From: Pseudomonadota bacterium
GTDB lineage: Bacteria > Pseudomonadota > Alphaproteobacteria > Rhizobiales > Methylopilaceae
Length of the DNA: 64,000 bases
Reading direction: 5' to 3'
Assembly: GCA_023430145.1 (NCBI GenBank)
Contig: JAEZCD010000165.1
Coordinates: forward strand, 1-64,000
This document shows positions 27,294 to 35,605 of this stretch, one piece after another; the stretch's first letter is position 1; each line of letters starts with the position of its first letter. The notes beneath the pieces are model-generated. The model made no database searches. It was given only the letters and a program-made list of their open reading frames with translations, and was not told where the DNA came from. The translations under genes were made by a program, and so were the position numbers.

Positions 27294-27920
27294 TCAGTCG
27301 AGGACTACGCTGACATTGTCGAAGAACGCGTCACAGGTCGCGTTGAGCACGCTGCCTTGCAACAGCACATTGATCGCACGGGTCTTGCGCGGAACGACTT
27401 TGGACTTCGACTTGATTACCATCTTGCTTTTTGTCGATGCGTTGAGAACGAGGTTCGACCCGACCTGGTGATTATTGCCGTCGCGGAATTGCAGGATCAC
27501 GGAGGCCTTGTCGTCCTTGGTCTTGGTTCCCATGGCTGCGCTCACCGTGACGCTCACGCTGCCGCTGTCGATGTCGCCGGAGATCTTCTTCAGCTTGATC
27601 GGCTGCCGGGCGGAGCCACAGGTGTCGAAGTTGACGATGTATGGGCCCGTCGAGAACAGTTGCTTCCCGCCGTCGACATTCTTGCCCTGCTTCTTGCTGG
27701 GCAGTCCGGTGCCGCCATAGGCGCCGACCGAGAAGTCGGGGTCGATCTCCCAATCCGGTACGTTTGTCCCTGTGCCGCCCGCCTCCGCGCCGGGGTTCTT
27801 GACGAGGTTCTTCCCGAAGGGCGTCGCCGCCGTCGCCGGCGCGGTGCCGAGTGCGGTCACGGCCAGCGCCACGGCCACGCCCAAGTAGATCGGCGCGCCG
27901 AGAACTGATGTCGATCTCAT
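27294..27920 (-). CDS. Secreted carbohydrate-binding-like protein
   Basis: About 208 residues from ATG 27920, with GAGGAAG upstream. The signal peptide (RSTSVLGAPIYLGVAVALAVTALGTAPATA) is clear. The mature part begins NLVKNPGAEAGGTGTNVPDWEID, the hallmark of galactose-binding-fold/DUF642-like and CBM4-like modules, and continues with an SVSVTVSAAMGTKTKDDKASVILQFRDGNN beta-sandwich and FFDNVSVVLD at the end. Two cysteines (GSARQP preceded by DTC, and NATCDAFF) could form a disulfide. It may be a surface or periplasmic glycan-binding protein. It stands alone with no obvious operon partner. Confidence 0.75.
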   Translation of the reverse strand: MRSTSVLGAPIYLGVAVALAVTALGTAPATAATPFGKNLVKNPGAEAGGTGTNVPDWEIDPDFSVGAYGGTGLPSKKQGKNVDGGKQLFSTGPYIVNFDTCGSARQPIKLKKISGDIDSGSVSVTVSAAMGTKTKDDKASVILQFRDGNNHQVGSNLVLNASTKSKMVIKSKSKVVPRKTRAINVLLQGSVLNATCDAFFDNVSVVLD

Positions 27921-28087
27921 GGCTTCCTCATCTCCATTGCCAAGCACTAGCGGCCGGCAAAATGCCCCCGCGTGCATGCTGGCGGTCTGAGCAAGAGGCT
28001 GTCAAGCAGCCCGCTGTCAAAGTCGGGGGGAAGGGTCGCCATTCCGCGACAACCCGTGGCTCGGCCGCGCCGATCCGGGCAGCCGGC

Positions 28088-29146
28088 TCAGAAAGGCGGG
28101 GAGCTTTCCCCCCCGTCGCGAGCGCCGGTGCCGCCGGCCACTGCCGAAAGTCTTCGAGTGGACCCGCGGATGACGAGCTCGGTCGGCAGGGTCACCGTGC
28201 GCGGCGGCAGATCGGAGCCGTCTTTGATCCGCGAAAGCAGCAACGACGTCACCGCCTCGGCGATCCGGTCGATCGGCTGCCTGACGACCGTCAGAGCCGG
28301 AGAGAACGCCGGCGCCCATTCGAAGTCGTCGAAGGAGGCGATGGACACGTCGTCCGGACAGCGCAGACCGCAATCGCGCAGCGCCAGTGTCACGCCAACC
28401 ATCATCTTGTTGTTCGACGCGAAAATCGCCGTGGGCGGCTCTCCCAGCCGCATCATGTTGGTCGCAGCCGCGTAGCCGCTGTCCTCGTTGAAATTTCCCC
28501 AGCGCACCAGAGTCTCGTCATAGGCGATGGCGGCTGCGGCGAGCGCGTCGAGATAGCCCTGATGGCGCTCCTCGGCCGTCCACACATTACGCGGCCCGGC
28601 GACGAAGCCGATCCGCCGATGCCCGAGGCTGGTCAAATGCTCGACGGCATCGCGAACGCCCTGCCGGTTGTCCACGACGACCGCGTCGAACCGCGCCGGG
28701 GCGAAGGCACGGTCGAGCAGCACCACCGGGATCGTCAGACCCGACAGCATCTCGGCGCATTCGCGGTCCTGCGAAGACGGCGCCAGAATGAGGCCGTCGA
28801 TCATCCGCTGCACCAGTACCGAGAAGTACGACGCTTCCTTCTCGGGGTCTTCGTCGCTCGACGCCAAGACGATGCTGTAGTCGCTCTCGTAGCTGAGGCA
28901 GCTCACCGATTGAACGACGGAGGCGAAGAACGGATTGGAGATGTCGGAGACGAGCATGCCGATCGTTCCGCTGCGGCCGCTCTTCAGGCTGCGGGCGATG
29001 AAGTTTGGGCGGTAGCCGACGGCCTCGATCGCGGCCTGGACGCGCTCGCGGAGCCCGTCCTTCACCCATTCCTTCTCGTTGATGACGGCAGACACCGTCG
29101 CGGTCGACACGCCGGCGTGCCGCGCGACATCCACAATCGAGACCAT
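28088..29146 (-). CDS. LacI-family transcriptional regulator of the GH172 locus
   Basis: About 352 residues from ATG 29146. The N-terminal helix-turn-helix VSIVDVARHAGVSTATVSAVINEKEWV and hinge YRPNFIARSLKSGRSGTIGMLV are typical. The periplasmic-binding-like sensor domain follows (DISNPFFASVVQSVSC, DGLILAPSSQD, RRIGFVAGP, TAIFASNNKMMVGVTLALRD, VSIASFDDFEWAPAFSPALTVVRQP). It is divergent from the sugar importer, and two identical 14-bp operators with a strong promoter lie in the 86-base gap. It probably represses the importer and GH172 genes until a sugar ligand binds. Confidence 0.95.
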   Translation of the reverse strand: MVSIVDVARHAGVSTATVSAVINEKEWVKDGLRERVQAAIEAVGYRPNFIARSLKSGRSGTIGMLVSDISNPFFASVVQSVSCLSYESDYSIVLASSDEDPEKEASYFSVLVQRMIDGLILAPSSQDRECAEMLSGLTIPVVLLDRAFAPARFDAVVVDNRQGVRDAVEHLTSLGHRRIGFVAGPRNVWTAEERHQGYLDALAAAAIAYDETLVRWGNFNEDSGYAAATNMMRLGEPPTAIFASNNKMMVGVTLALRDCGLRCPDDVSIASFDDFEWAPAFSPALTVVRQPIDRIAEAVTSLLLSRIKDGSDLPPRTVTLPTELVIRGSTRRLSAVAGGTGARDGGESSPPF

Positions 29147-29159
29147 GGCACCAATTCTG

Positions 29160-29188
29160 TTGACAGCCTGTCCGTTAAACGTTCTAGT
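29160..29188 (+). promoter_or_regulatory. Sigma-70-type promoter for the GH172 importer operon
   Basis: -35 TTGACA (29160-29165), 17-base spacer, -10 TCTAGT (29183-29188). The first operator (29175-29188) covers the spacer end and the -10 box. The perfect -35 and ideal spacing make this one of the clearest promoters in the window. Confidence 0.65.
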
Positions 29189-29219
29189 GCCGGCAATCAA
29201 GAGACTTAAACGTTCTAGT
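29175..29219. promoter_or_regulatory. Two identical LacI-type operators
   Basis: TTAAACGTTCTAGT occurs exactly at 29175-29188 and again at 29206-29219, 31 bp apart (about three helical turns). The core AACGTT with flanking T..A is the usual LacI-family half-palindrome with central CG. One copy overlaps the -10 box and the other lies just downstream of the expected transcription start. Confidence 0.75.
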
Positions 29220-29232
29220 ACCAGAGGGAGCA

Positions 29233-30135
29233 ATGGCGCGAGCCGCTACAGATCGAGCCTATCCGCGAGAGGAATCGGTCTTCGGCTGGCAGCTCGTTCT
29301 GCCCTCGATCGTACTCGTCACCGGCCTGCTGGCGCTGCCTCTGCTCTACTCGTTGTGGGTGAGCTTCCACCGCTGGGATCTGACCGTCGTTCCCAACGTG
29401 TTCCGCTGGATCGGCCTCAGGAACTTCGAATCGATCCTGAGCAATCCCGAGACCTGGCGCACGCTCGAGTTCACGATCGTCTATACGGTCGCCAGCGTCG
29501 GCGGCGAACTCATCGTCGGTCTCGTGTTGGCCTTGCTGCTCGACCGCGTCGTGAGGGGCAGGGGCCTCTTCGTCGCCCTGTTGATCCTGCCCATGATGAT
29601 GGCCCCGATCGCCACGGGCCTCGTTTGGCGGTTCCTGCTCAACGCCGAGTATGGCCCGGTCAACCAGATACCGGGGCTCGCCGGCACGCTGTGGCTGGGC
29701 GACGTCACTCTCGCCAAGCTGAGCGTGATCGTCGCCACCATCTGGCAGGAAGCGCCATTCATGATGGTGTTCATCCTCGCCCGCCTGCGGTCGCTGCCGC
29801 GCGATCCGTTCGAGGCGGCGACGATCGACGGTGCGAGCGCCTGGCAGACGTTCTGGCACATCACGCTGCCCATGCTGCGGCCGGTCATCCTGATCGCGGT
29901 CCTCATCCGGCTGATTTTCGAGCTGCGGGCATTCGACATCATCTGGATCCTCACGACGGGCGGCCCCGCCGGCGCCACCGAGACGCTCAGTCTCATGAAC
30001 TTCCGCATGACCTTCCAGCATTTCTCCATCGGCCCAGGGGCGGCGCTTTCCTGGTTCATGCTCGCGGTCACATCGGTCGTCGTCTTCTTCTACATGTTCG
30101 CGCTGCGGCGCGGGCGGCAGCAGGAGGCGTCGTGA
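29233..30135 (+). CDS. CUT1 sugar ABC permease (MalF-like)
   Basis: 300 residues with six predicted helices. Signature segments are LPLLYSLWVSFHRWDLTVVPNVFRWIGLRNFESIL, LRSLPRDPFEAATIDGASAWQTFWHITLPMLRPV (EAA loop) and ILTTGGPAGATETLSLMNFRMTFQHFSIG. It is the first gene rightward of the LacI operators. The stop overlaps the next permease start by one base (TGATG). The operon has no ATPase gene. Confidence 0.94.
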   Translation: MARAATDRAYPREESVFGWQLVLPSIVLVTGLLALPLLYSLWVSFHRWDLTVVPNVFRWIGLRNFESILSNPETWRTLEFTIVYTVASVGGELIVGLVLALLLDRVVRGRGLFVALLILPMMMAPIATGLVWRFLLNAEYGPVNQIPGLAGTLWLGDVTLAKLSVIVATIWQEAPFMMVFILARLRSLPRDPFEAATIDGASAWQTFWHITLPMLRPVILIAVLIRLIFELRAFDIIWILTTGGPAGATETLSLMNFRMTFQHFSIGPGAALSWFMLAVTSVVVFFYMFALRRGRQQEAS

Positions 30136-31001
30136 TGCTGCGCAGTATTGGGCAGCACTTCACGGGCCGCAGCGGCGCCGACGCCGCTGTCTTCGCTGCC
30201 TTGGTCGTGGCGACGGTAGCGATGCTGTTCCCGATCTACATGATCGTGCTGACCGCCATCAAGCAACCGATGGACATCACCTCCGGCACGGTCAGCCCCT
30301 TCATCACGCCGACGGCCGAGCACTTCCTGCAGCTGTTCGGCGTCAAGGAAAGCGAATTCCACTTCGATCTCTGGCTGCACTTTCGGAACACCGTGATGGC
30401 GGCGGTCGGCTCGACCGCTCTCGCGATCATCGTCGGTGCCCCGGCCGCCTATGCGTTCGCGCGTGTGCGCTTCAGGGGAAGCCTCGTCAGCATGACCTTC
30501 CTGCTGGTGACGCGTCTGCTGCCGCCGATCGCGACCGTGATCCCGCTCTACCTGATCATGCGGCAGCTCGGACTGCTCGACACGGTGTTCGCGCTGATTC
30601 TGGCCTACACGACGTTCAACCTGCCGTTCTTCGTCTGGATGATGTTCAGCTTCTTCGCCGATCTGCCGAAGGAGCTCGAGGAGGCGGCCTCGATGGACGG
30701 CGCGACCCGCTGGCAGACCTTTCTCCTGGTCATGCTTCCGCTCAGCCTGCCGGGCATCTTCGCGGCCTCGATCTTCAGCCTGGTGCTGGCGTGGAACGAC
30801 TTTCTCTTCGCTGTCGTGCTCACGAGCCGCAACGCCCCGACGCTGCCGCTTCTCGTGTCGGGCTTCGTCACCGACATGGGCGTGTCCTGGGGGATCATTA
30901 TGGCCGCCGGCAGCGTCATCGTCATTCCGGTTCTTGTCTTCACCCTGCTGACGCAGAAGCACCTCCTGCGCGGCATGACGAGAGGTGCGGTCAAAGGTTG
31001 A
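30135..31001 (+). CDS. CUT1 sugar ABC permease (MalG-like)
   Basis: 288 residues; AGGAGG at 30122-30127 sits seven bases before the ATG. Six helices, the N-terminal LFPIYMIVLTAIKQPMDITSG, and EAA loop ELEEAASMDGATRWQTFLLVMLPLSLPGIFAAS are typical of MalG-type subunits. It completes the channel with the MalF-like gene just upstream. The longer open frame starting inside the LacI gene is not coding. Confidence 0.94.
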   Translation: MLRSIGQHFTGRSGADAAVFAALVVATVAMLFPIYMIVLTAIKQPMDITSGTVSPFITPTAEHFLQLFGVKESEFHFDLWLHFRNTVMAAVGSTALAIIVGAPAAYAFARVRFRGSLVSMTFLLVTRLLPPIATVIPLYLIMRQLGLLDTVFALILAYTTFNLPFFVWMMFSFFADLPKELEEAASMDGATRWQTFLLVMLPLSLPGIFAASIFSLVLAWNDFLFAVVLTSRNAPTLPLLVSGFVTDMGVSWGIIMAAGSVIVIPVLVFTLLTQKHLLRGMTRGAVKG

Positions 31002-31045
31002 GGCGACCGCACCGAAAACAGAACGAGGAGCAAGAGGAGGACTCC

Positions 31046-32335
31046 ATGAGGAGCACATACGTACTGGGTAGTTTCGTGGGCGCCTGTGCGCTGCTTGCCA
31101 TGCAATCGGCCGCTCTCGCCCAGAACACCATACGGCTGATCGGACCGACGGGCGGCGCTACCAAGGCGATCGTCGAGAACCTCATCCCGCAGTTCGAGCA
31201 GGCGACCGGGATTAAGGTTCAGGCGAACTACGTCGCGCACGACGCTCTCACGCAGAAGGCGATGACGGAGTTCGCGGCGGGGTCGCCGTCGTTCGACGTC
31301 ATCATGTTCGAGACGAGCTGGGGCGGCCGCTACGCGCCCTTCCTGACCGACCTGAAGCCGTTCGTCGACCGCGACGCCGCCGAGTACAAGCCGGACGATA
31401 TTCTTGCTGCGGCCCGCAACATGGGCGTCTACGACGGCAAGACCGTCGGCCTGCCGTATCGCGTGCTCGGGCGAATTCTGCACTACCGCAAGGACCTGTT
31501 CGAGCAGGCCGGGATCGCCGCGCCGCCGAAGACGTTCGCCGAGCTCGTCGACACGGCCAAGAAGCTCACCAAGGACACCGACGGCGACGGCAAGCCCGAT
31601 GTCTATGGTCTCGGCATCCTCGGCAAGCAGGGCTTCGGCAACGCCTACGAGTTCGGCAGCTTCCTGTTCAGCAGCGGCGGCGCTTGGTGGGATCTCGCCG
31701 CCTGCAAGGTCCGGTTCGACGACGAGATCGGCGTCAAGACGCTGGAATTCTACGCCGATCTGGCCAAGCAGCAGGTCGTTCCGCCGGAAGTGACAACGTG
31801 GGCGTGGGACGAGCTGATCGCCGGCGCGCAGCGTGGCCGCTTCGCGATGACGATCATCCACGTTCCCTATGCCGTCGCCTTCGAGAACAAGGCTGCCAGC
31901 AAGACGGCGGGCATGTGGGCCTGGGCCGACGCGCCGGGGCTGAATGGTATCAAGGACGCCGCGCCTCCGGTCGGCGGCTGGCTGCTCGGGATTCCCACCG
32001 GCGCCCGAAACGCAGAAGGCGCATGGCGCTTCATCAAGTACGCGACCGGGGCGGAAGGTCAGCTGATCAGCGCCTCGAACGCGAACGCGCCGACGCGCGC
32101 CAGCGTGTTCCAGGACGCGAACGTGAAGGCCATGTGGCCCTGGGCAGAGCCGGCGCTCCGGTCGCTCGAGAAGGGCACGCCGATGTACAACAATCCGGAA
32201 GAGATCGAGGCCGAAAGCGTGCTGATGGTCAAGGTGTCGGAGGCGCTGATCGGCAGCAAAGCGCCGGCCGTGGCCGCCAAGGAGGCCGGCGACCAGCTGC
32301 GCCGCATCCTCGTCGATTCCGGCCGCTGCAAGTAG
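31046..32335 (+). CDS. Extracellular sugar-binding protein of the GH172 importer
   Basis: 429 residues with a Sec signal (MRSTYVLGSFVGACALLAMQSAALA) and AGAGGAGG before the ATG. Family 1 binding-protein features: VENLIPQFEQATGIKVQANYVAHDAL, SFDVIMFETSWGGRYAPFLTDLKPF, GLPYRVLGRILHYRKDLFEQAG and the aspartate-rich KDTDGDGKPDVYGLGI. The last resembles a calcium-binding loop. Many aromatic residues (SGGAWWDLAAC, TTWAWDELIAGA) suit sugar stacking. A stable hairpin follows the stop codon, which commonly allows higher binding-protein levels than downstream genes. Ligand is unknown; the GH172 neighbour suggests a fructo- or arabino-furanoside. Confidence 0.93.
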   Translation: MRSTYVLGSFVGACALLAMQSAALAQNTIRLIGPTGGATKAIVENLIPQFEQATGIKVQANYVAHDALTQKAMTEFAAGSPSFDVIMFETSWGGRYAPFLTDLKPFVDRDAAEYKPDDILAAARNMGVYDGKTVGLPYRVLGRILHYRKDLFEQAGIAAPPKTFAELVDTAKKLTKDTDGDGKPDVYGLGILGKQGFGNAYEFGSFLFSSGGAWWDLAACKVRFDDEIGVKTLEFYADLAKQQVVPPEVTTWAWDELIAGAQRGRFAMTIIHVPYAVAFENKAASKTAGMWAWADAPGLNGIKDAAPPVGGWLLGIPTGARNAEGAWRFIKYATGAEGQLISASNANAPTRASVFQDANVKAMWPWAEPALRSLEKGTPMYNNPEEIEAESVLMVKVSEALIGSKAPAVAAKEAGDQLRRILVDSGRCK

Positions 32336-32354
32336 CCAAGGCTTTTGGCATGCC

Positions 32355-32379
32355 GGGGAGCGGGCACGCCCCGCTCCCC
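32355..32379 (+). terminator. Intercistronic hairpin between binding-protein and GH172 genes
   Basis: Perfect 10-bp stem GGGGAGCGGG (32355-32364) / CCCGCTCCCC (32370-32379) with a 5-base loop, 20 bases after the binding-protein stop. It is followed by A residues, not T, so it is better seen as an mRNA-stabilising or partial-termination element than a full terminator. Confidence 0.55.
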
Positions 32380-32395
32380 AAAAACGGATGAGCAC

Positions 32396-33454
32396 ATGCG
32401 ACAGAACGACGGGACGATCGGCGGTCCGCTGCGCAGCCTCGTGCAGCTCAGGGATGTCCGCAGCTGCCGGGCCTCGAGCTATGACCGGTCCGGTGGAAAC
32501 GAGGACTTCGTCTGGATCCAGCCGGGTGAGACCTCCGGCTTCCTGGACACGGAGGGGCCCGGCTGCATCACGCATGTCTGGATGACCACGGCGTGCGACG
32601 ACAAGGATCACCTGCGCAAGCTCGTCGTGCGCATGTGGTGGGACGGCGAGGAGCTTCCGAGCGTCGAGGTTCCGCTCGGCGATTTCTTCGGCATCGGGCA
32701 CGCGGAGACGCGCAACTTCAGCTCGCTGCCGCTGTGCATGTCGCCGCAGTCCGGCCGAGCGCTCACCTGCTATTTCCCGATGCCGTTCGCCACGCGCGCG
32801 CGCATGGAGGTGACCAATGACGGCGATACTCCGGCACGCGTCTACTTCTACGTGGACTACGAGCGCTACGATCGGCTGGCGGACGACCTCGGTCGGTTCC
32901 ACGCCCAATGGCGGCGTCAGAATCCGACCGACGGGATATCGCCGGAGGGCATGAACTTCGAGGACTACCAGTTCGAGGGCACGAATGCCGACGGCGCCGG
33001 CAACTTCGTCATCCTCGACGCCGAGGGCTGGGGCCACTTCGTCGGCTGCCACCTCGACATCGAGAACCTGACCAAGACCCGCGGCCGCAACTGGTACGGC
33101 GAAGGCGACGACATGTTCTTCATCGACGGCGAGCCCTGGCCGCCGCGGCTGCACGGCACGGGCACCGAGGACTACTTCAACACCGCCTGGTGCCCGCAGG
33201 AGCCCTATGAGAGCCCGTATTTCGGAATCACCATGCCGGGCGGGCAGAACTGGTCCGGAAAAATCTCGCTCTATCGCTTCCACATCGAGGACCCGATCCA
33301 CTTCCGCAAATCGATCCGGGTGACGATAGAGCACGGCCACGCCAATCGGCGCTGCGACGACTTCGCCAGCACGGCCTACTGGTATCAGGCCGAGCCGCAC
33401 AAGCCCTTCGATGCGCTCCCGCCTGTCACGGCCCGTCTGCCGCGAAAGGCGTGA
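32396..33454 (+). CDS. GH172-family (DUF2961) glycoside hydrolase
   Basis: About 352 residues from ATG 32396. The DUF2961 core is complete: REASSYD-like RASSYDRSGGNEDFVWIQPGE, GPGCITHVWMT, VEVPLGDFFGIGH, DGEPWPPRLHGTGTEDYFNTAWCPQ (Glu258 within GTGTEDYFN, the best conserved block) and DPIHFRKSIRVTIEHGHAN. Known GH172 members are difructose dianhydride I synthase/hydrolase and exo-alpha-D-arabinofuranosidases, all furanoside-acting. It has no signal peptide, so it would cleave an imported oligosaccharide in the cytoplasm. It is the last gene of the LacI-controlled importer operon. The Shine-Dalgarno is weak. The precise glycan is unknown. Confidence 0.9.
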   Translation: MRQNDGTIGGPLRSLVQLRDVRSCRASSYDRSGGNEDFVWIQPGETSGFLDTEGPGCITHVWMTTACDDKDHLRKLVVRMWWDGEELPSVEVPLGDFFGIGHAETRNFSSLPLCMSPQSGRALTCYFPMPFATRARMEVTNDGDTPARVYFYVDYERYDRLADDLGRFHAQWRRQNPTDGISPEGMNFEDYQFEGTNADGAGNFVILDAEGWGHFVGCHLDIENLTKTRGRNWYGEGDDMFFIDGEPWPPRLHGTGTEDYFNTAWCPQEPYESPYFGITMPGGQNWSGKISLYRFHIEDPIHFRKSIRVTIEHGHANRRCDDFASTAYWYQAEPHKPFDALPPVTARLPRKA

Positions 33455-33541
33455 TCCAGATCTGAAGAGTACCAGGACAGATCTCCGGGCATTGCTCATC
33501 CGGCGGCCTGCGCCGCCACCGTCATTCGGCTTCTCCAGGGC

Positions 33542-34564
33542 TTACCCCTCGATTTCGACGAGGGCCTTGATGAGGCCGGTCTTTTCGGTCGCCCACAGCG
33601 GGATGTCTCGCACGGCGCCGGCGAGGCTGGTGCGGTGGGTGATGATGGCCGCGACGGGAATGCGGCCCTCGCCGAGGGCGGCGAGAACGCGGCGAAAATC
33701 CGCGGACGTGGCGTTGCGGCTGCCGAACAGGGACATCTCCTTGCGGTGAAAATCCGGATCCGCGAAAGTGATCTCCTCCTTGACCACGCCGACGAGCACG
33801 TAGCGCCCACCATGGGCGACGAAGCCGAAGCCCGTCTGCATCGCCCGCCGGTTGCCGGTCGCGTCGAAGACCACGTCGAAGCCCTCGCCATCCGTGACGG
33901 CCGCCGCCGCCGCCAGCGGGTCGTCGCTGGCCGGAAGGCCGTCCAGTCCGAGCATCGATCGGGCCGCAGCGGTACGGTCCGGATCCATGTCGAAGATCGT
34001 CACCCGGCCGCCCGCGAGGCTCGCGAACAGCGCGGTGCCGAGGCCGATCGGCCCCGCGCCGACGACGAGGACCCGGTCGCGCCCGGTCACGCCGCCACGG
34101 CCGACGGCATGCGCGCCGATCGCCAGGAACTCCACCGTCGCGCATTCGTCCGCCGTTAGGCCGGGCGCTGCGATGAGGTTGCCCGTCGGCACCGACAGCA
34201 GCCCCGCCATGCCGCCGTCCTCGTGCACGCCGAGCACCGAGATGCTCACGCAGCAGTTGGGCTTGCCGGCCCGGCAGGCGATGCAATGGCCGCAGGACAG
34301 ATACGGGTTCACGACGCAGAGCGTGCCGGCAGGAAGAGGAGACTCTGGATCCGGCTCGACCACCTCGACCGCCAGCTCGTGCCCGATGACGCGGGGATAG
34401 TTCAGGAACGGGTGCTTGCCCTCGAAGATGTGGTAGTCGGTGCCGCAGATGCCGATCCGCCGCGGGCGGACGAGCGTATGTTCGGGCGCCCGTTCCGGTG
34501 CCGGCCGCTTCTCCAGCACGAGGGTCCCCGGTGCGGAGCAGACGAGTGTGTCGACGTATTGCAC
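33542..34564 (-). CDS. Zinc-dependent alcohol/polyol dehydrogenase
   Basis: 340 residues from GTG 34564. A medium-chain dehydrogenase with catalytic zinc ligands in GICGTDYHIFEG and VIGHELAVEV, four structural-zinc cysteines in CGHCIACRAGKPNCC, and the NAD-binding VVGAGPIGLGTALFA. The overall pattern resembles L-galactonate-5-, sorbitol- or threonine-type dehydrogenases. It is the last gene of a leftward CUT2 importer operon, 52 bases after the binding-protein stop, so it probably oxidises the imported sugar acid or polyol. The ribosome site before the GTG is poor. Confidence 0.9.
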   Translation of the reverse strand: MQYVDTLVCSAPGTLVLEKRPAPERAPEHTLVRPRRIGICGTDYHIFEGKHPFLNYPRVIGHELAVEVVEPDPESPLPAGTLCVVNPYLSCGHCIACRAGKPNCCVSISVLGVHEDGGMAGLLSVPTGNLIAAPGLTADECATVEFLAIGAHAVGRGGVTGRDRVLVVGAGPIGLGTALFASLAGGRVTIFDMDPDRTAAARSMLGLDGLPASDDPLAAAAAVTDGEGFDVVFDATGNRRAMQTGFGFVAHGGRYVLVGVVKEEITFADPDFHRKEMSLFGSRNATSADFRRVLAALGEGRIPVAAIITHRTSLAGAVRDIPLWATEKTGLIKALVEIEG

Positions 34565-34587
34565 GGGGTGTGCCGCCGTTTGCAGGA

Positions 34588-34608
34588 GGGCCGGCGCGGA
34601 GCCGGCCC
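34588..34608 (-). terminator. Intercistronic hairpin after the CUT2 binding-protein gene
   Basis: Stem GGGCCGGC (34588-34595) / GCCGGCCC (34601-34608), 5-base loop, in the 52-base gap between the binding-protein stop and the dehydrogenase start. No T-tract is present. It probably lowers dehydrogenase expression or protects the upstream message. Confidence 0.45.
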
Positions 34609-34616
34609 CCGTTGTT

Positions 34617-35534
34617 TCACTTGAACTGCGCCATGTTGTCCTTGGTGACGAGGGCGGCGCCCGAGTCGATCAGCGAGGTGACCTTCTCGCCGCGGATCGC
34701 CTTGACCAGGGCATCCACGCCGAGCTCCGCCATCTTGGTGGGGAACTGCGCGACGGTGGCGTCCTCGACGCCTGCGGCGAGCGCCTGCTCCTCGCCGCAG
34801 CAGAAGTCGAAGCCGACGAGGACGATCTTGTCGTTGGCGATCTTGGCGTTCTGGATCGCCCGCGCCGCGCCCGCCGCGGGCGGGCCGCAGGCGGCGTAGA
34901 TGGCCTTGAGATCGGGGTTCCTCGTCAAGAGATCCTCGGCGACGTTGATGCCGAGCTCCTCGGTGCAGTTGGTGGCGCCCTTGCCGACGATCTTGACGTC
35001 GACGCCCTTCAGGCCGTCGAGCATTCCCTTCACGCGGTCGTCGAGCGAGGGCACGCCGGGCACGCCCTCGAGGATGCCGAGCGTGTCGCCGTTCTTGAGC
35101 ACCGTCTTCAGATACGCGCCGGCGATCTTGCCGGCATTGTAGTTGTCGGTTGTCGCCAGCGCCGTTCGCCCCTCCCAGCCGGGGATGTTGTTGTCCATGA
35201 GGACGACCTTCACCCCGGCCTTGATGGCCTTGTCGAGCGCCGGCGCGACGGTCGGGTCGACCGGCGTGATGGCGATGCCCTTCACGCCCTTCGTCACCAT
35301 CGATTCGATGAGCGCGATCTGGCCCTCGATGTCGGTTGCCGAGGTGCCCTGGCCGAAGATGATCTCGACGCCCGGATGTGCCGCGGCATAGGCCTTGGCG
35401 GCGTTCTCCATGGTGGCGAAGAAGGGCACTGGAAATTTCGTGATGAAGCCGATCTTGACGCTGTCTGCGGCAGCGGCCGGAGCGGCGGTCGCGGCTGCCA
35501 AGACCAGCCCTCCCAACATCAGTCCGAGTCTCAT
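34617..35534 (-). CDS. CUT2-type sugar-binding protein 1
   Basis: About 305 residues with a signal peptide (MRLGLMLGGLVLAAATAAPAAAA) and GGAGGAG before ATG 35534. The mature part is a ribose/galactose-binding-like protein (Peripla_BP_4): IGFITKFPVPFFATMENAAKAYAAAH, GIAITPVDPTVAPALDKAIKAGVKVVLMDN, TTDNYNAGKIAGAYL, LGILEGVPG and LVGFDFCCGEEQALAAG. It feeds the single-domain ATPase and permease encoded before it. Order permease, ATPase, binding protein differs from the usual binding-protein-first order. Confidence 0.93.
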   Translation of the reverse strand: MRLGLMLGGLVLAAATAAPAAAADSVKIGFITKFPVPFFATMENAAKAYAAAHPGVEIIFGQGTSATDIEGQIALIESMVTKGVKGIAITPVDPTVAPALDKAIKAGVKVVLMDNNIPGWEGRTALATTDNYNAGKIAGAYLKTVLKNGDTLGILEGVPGVPSLDDRVKGMLDGLKGVDVKIVGKGATNCTEELGINVAEDLLTRNPDLKAIYAACGPPAAGAARAIQNAKIANDKIVLVGFDFCCGEEQALAAGVEDATVAQFPTKMAELGVDALVKAIRGEKVTSLIDSGAALVTKDNMAQFK

Positions 35535-35605
35535 TTGCTCCTCCCATGTCGATCGCCTCCTGCCGAGGCGATCTCTTGTCCGCCGCTCGGCGAGCGGCGA
35601 ATTCC

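Noticed and set aside
30605..33499. A 964-codon minus-strand open frame across the GH172 locus
   Set aside because: Antisense to three well-supported genes, low-complexity composition and no recognisable motif.
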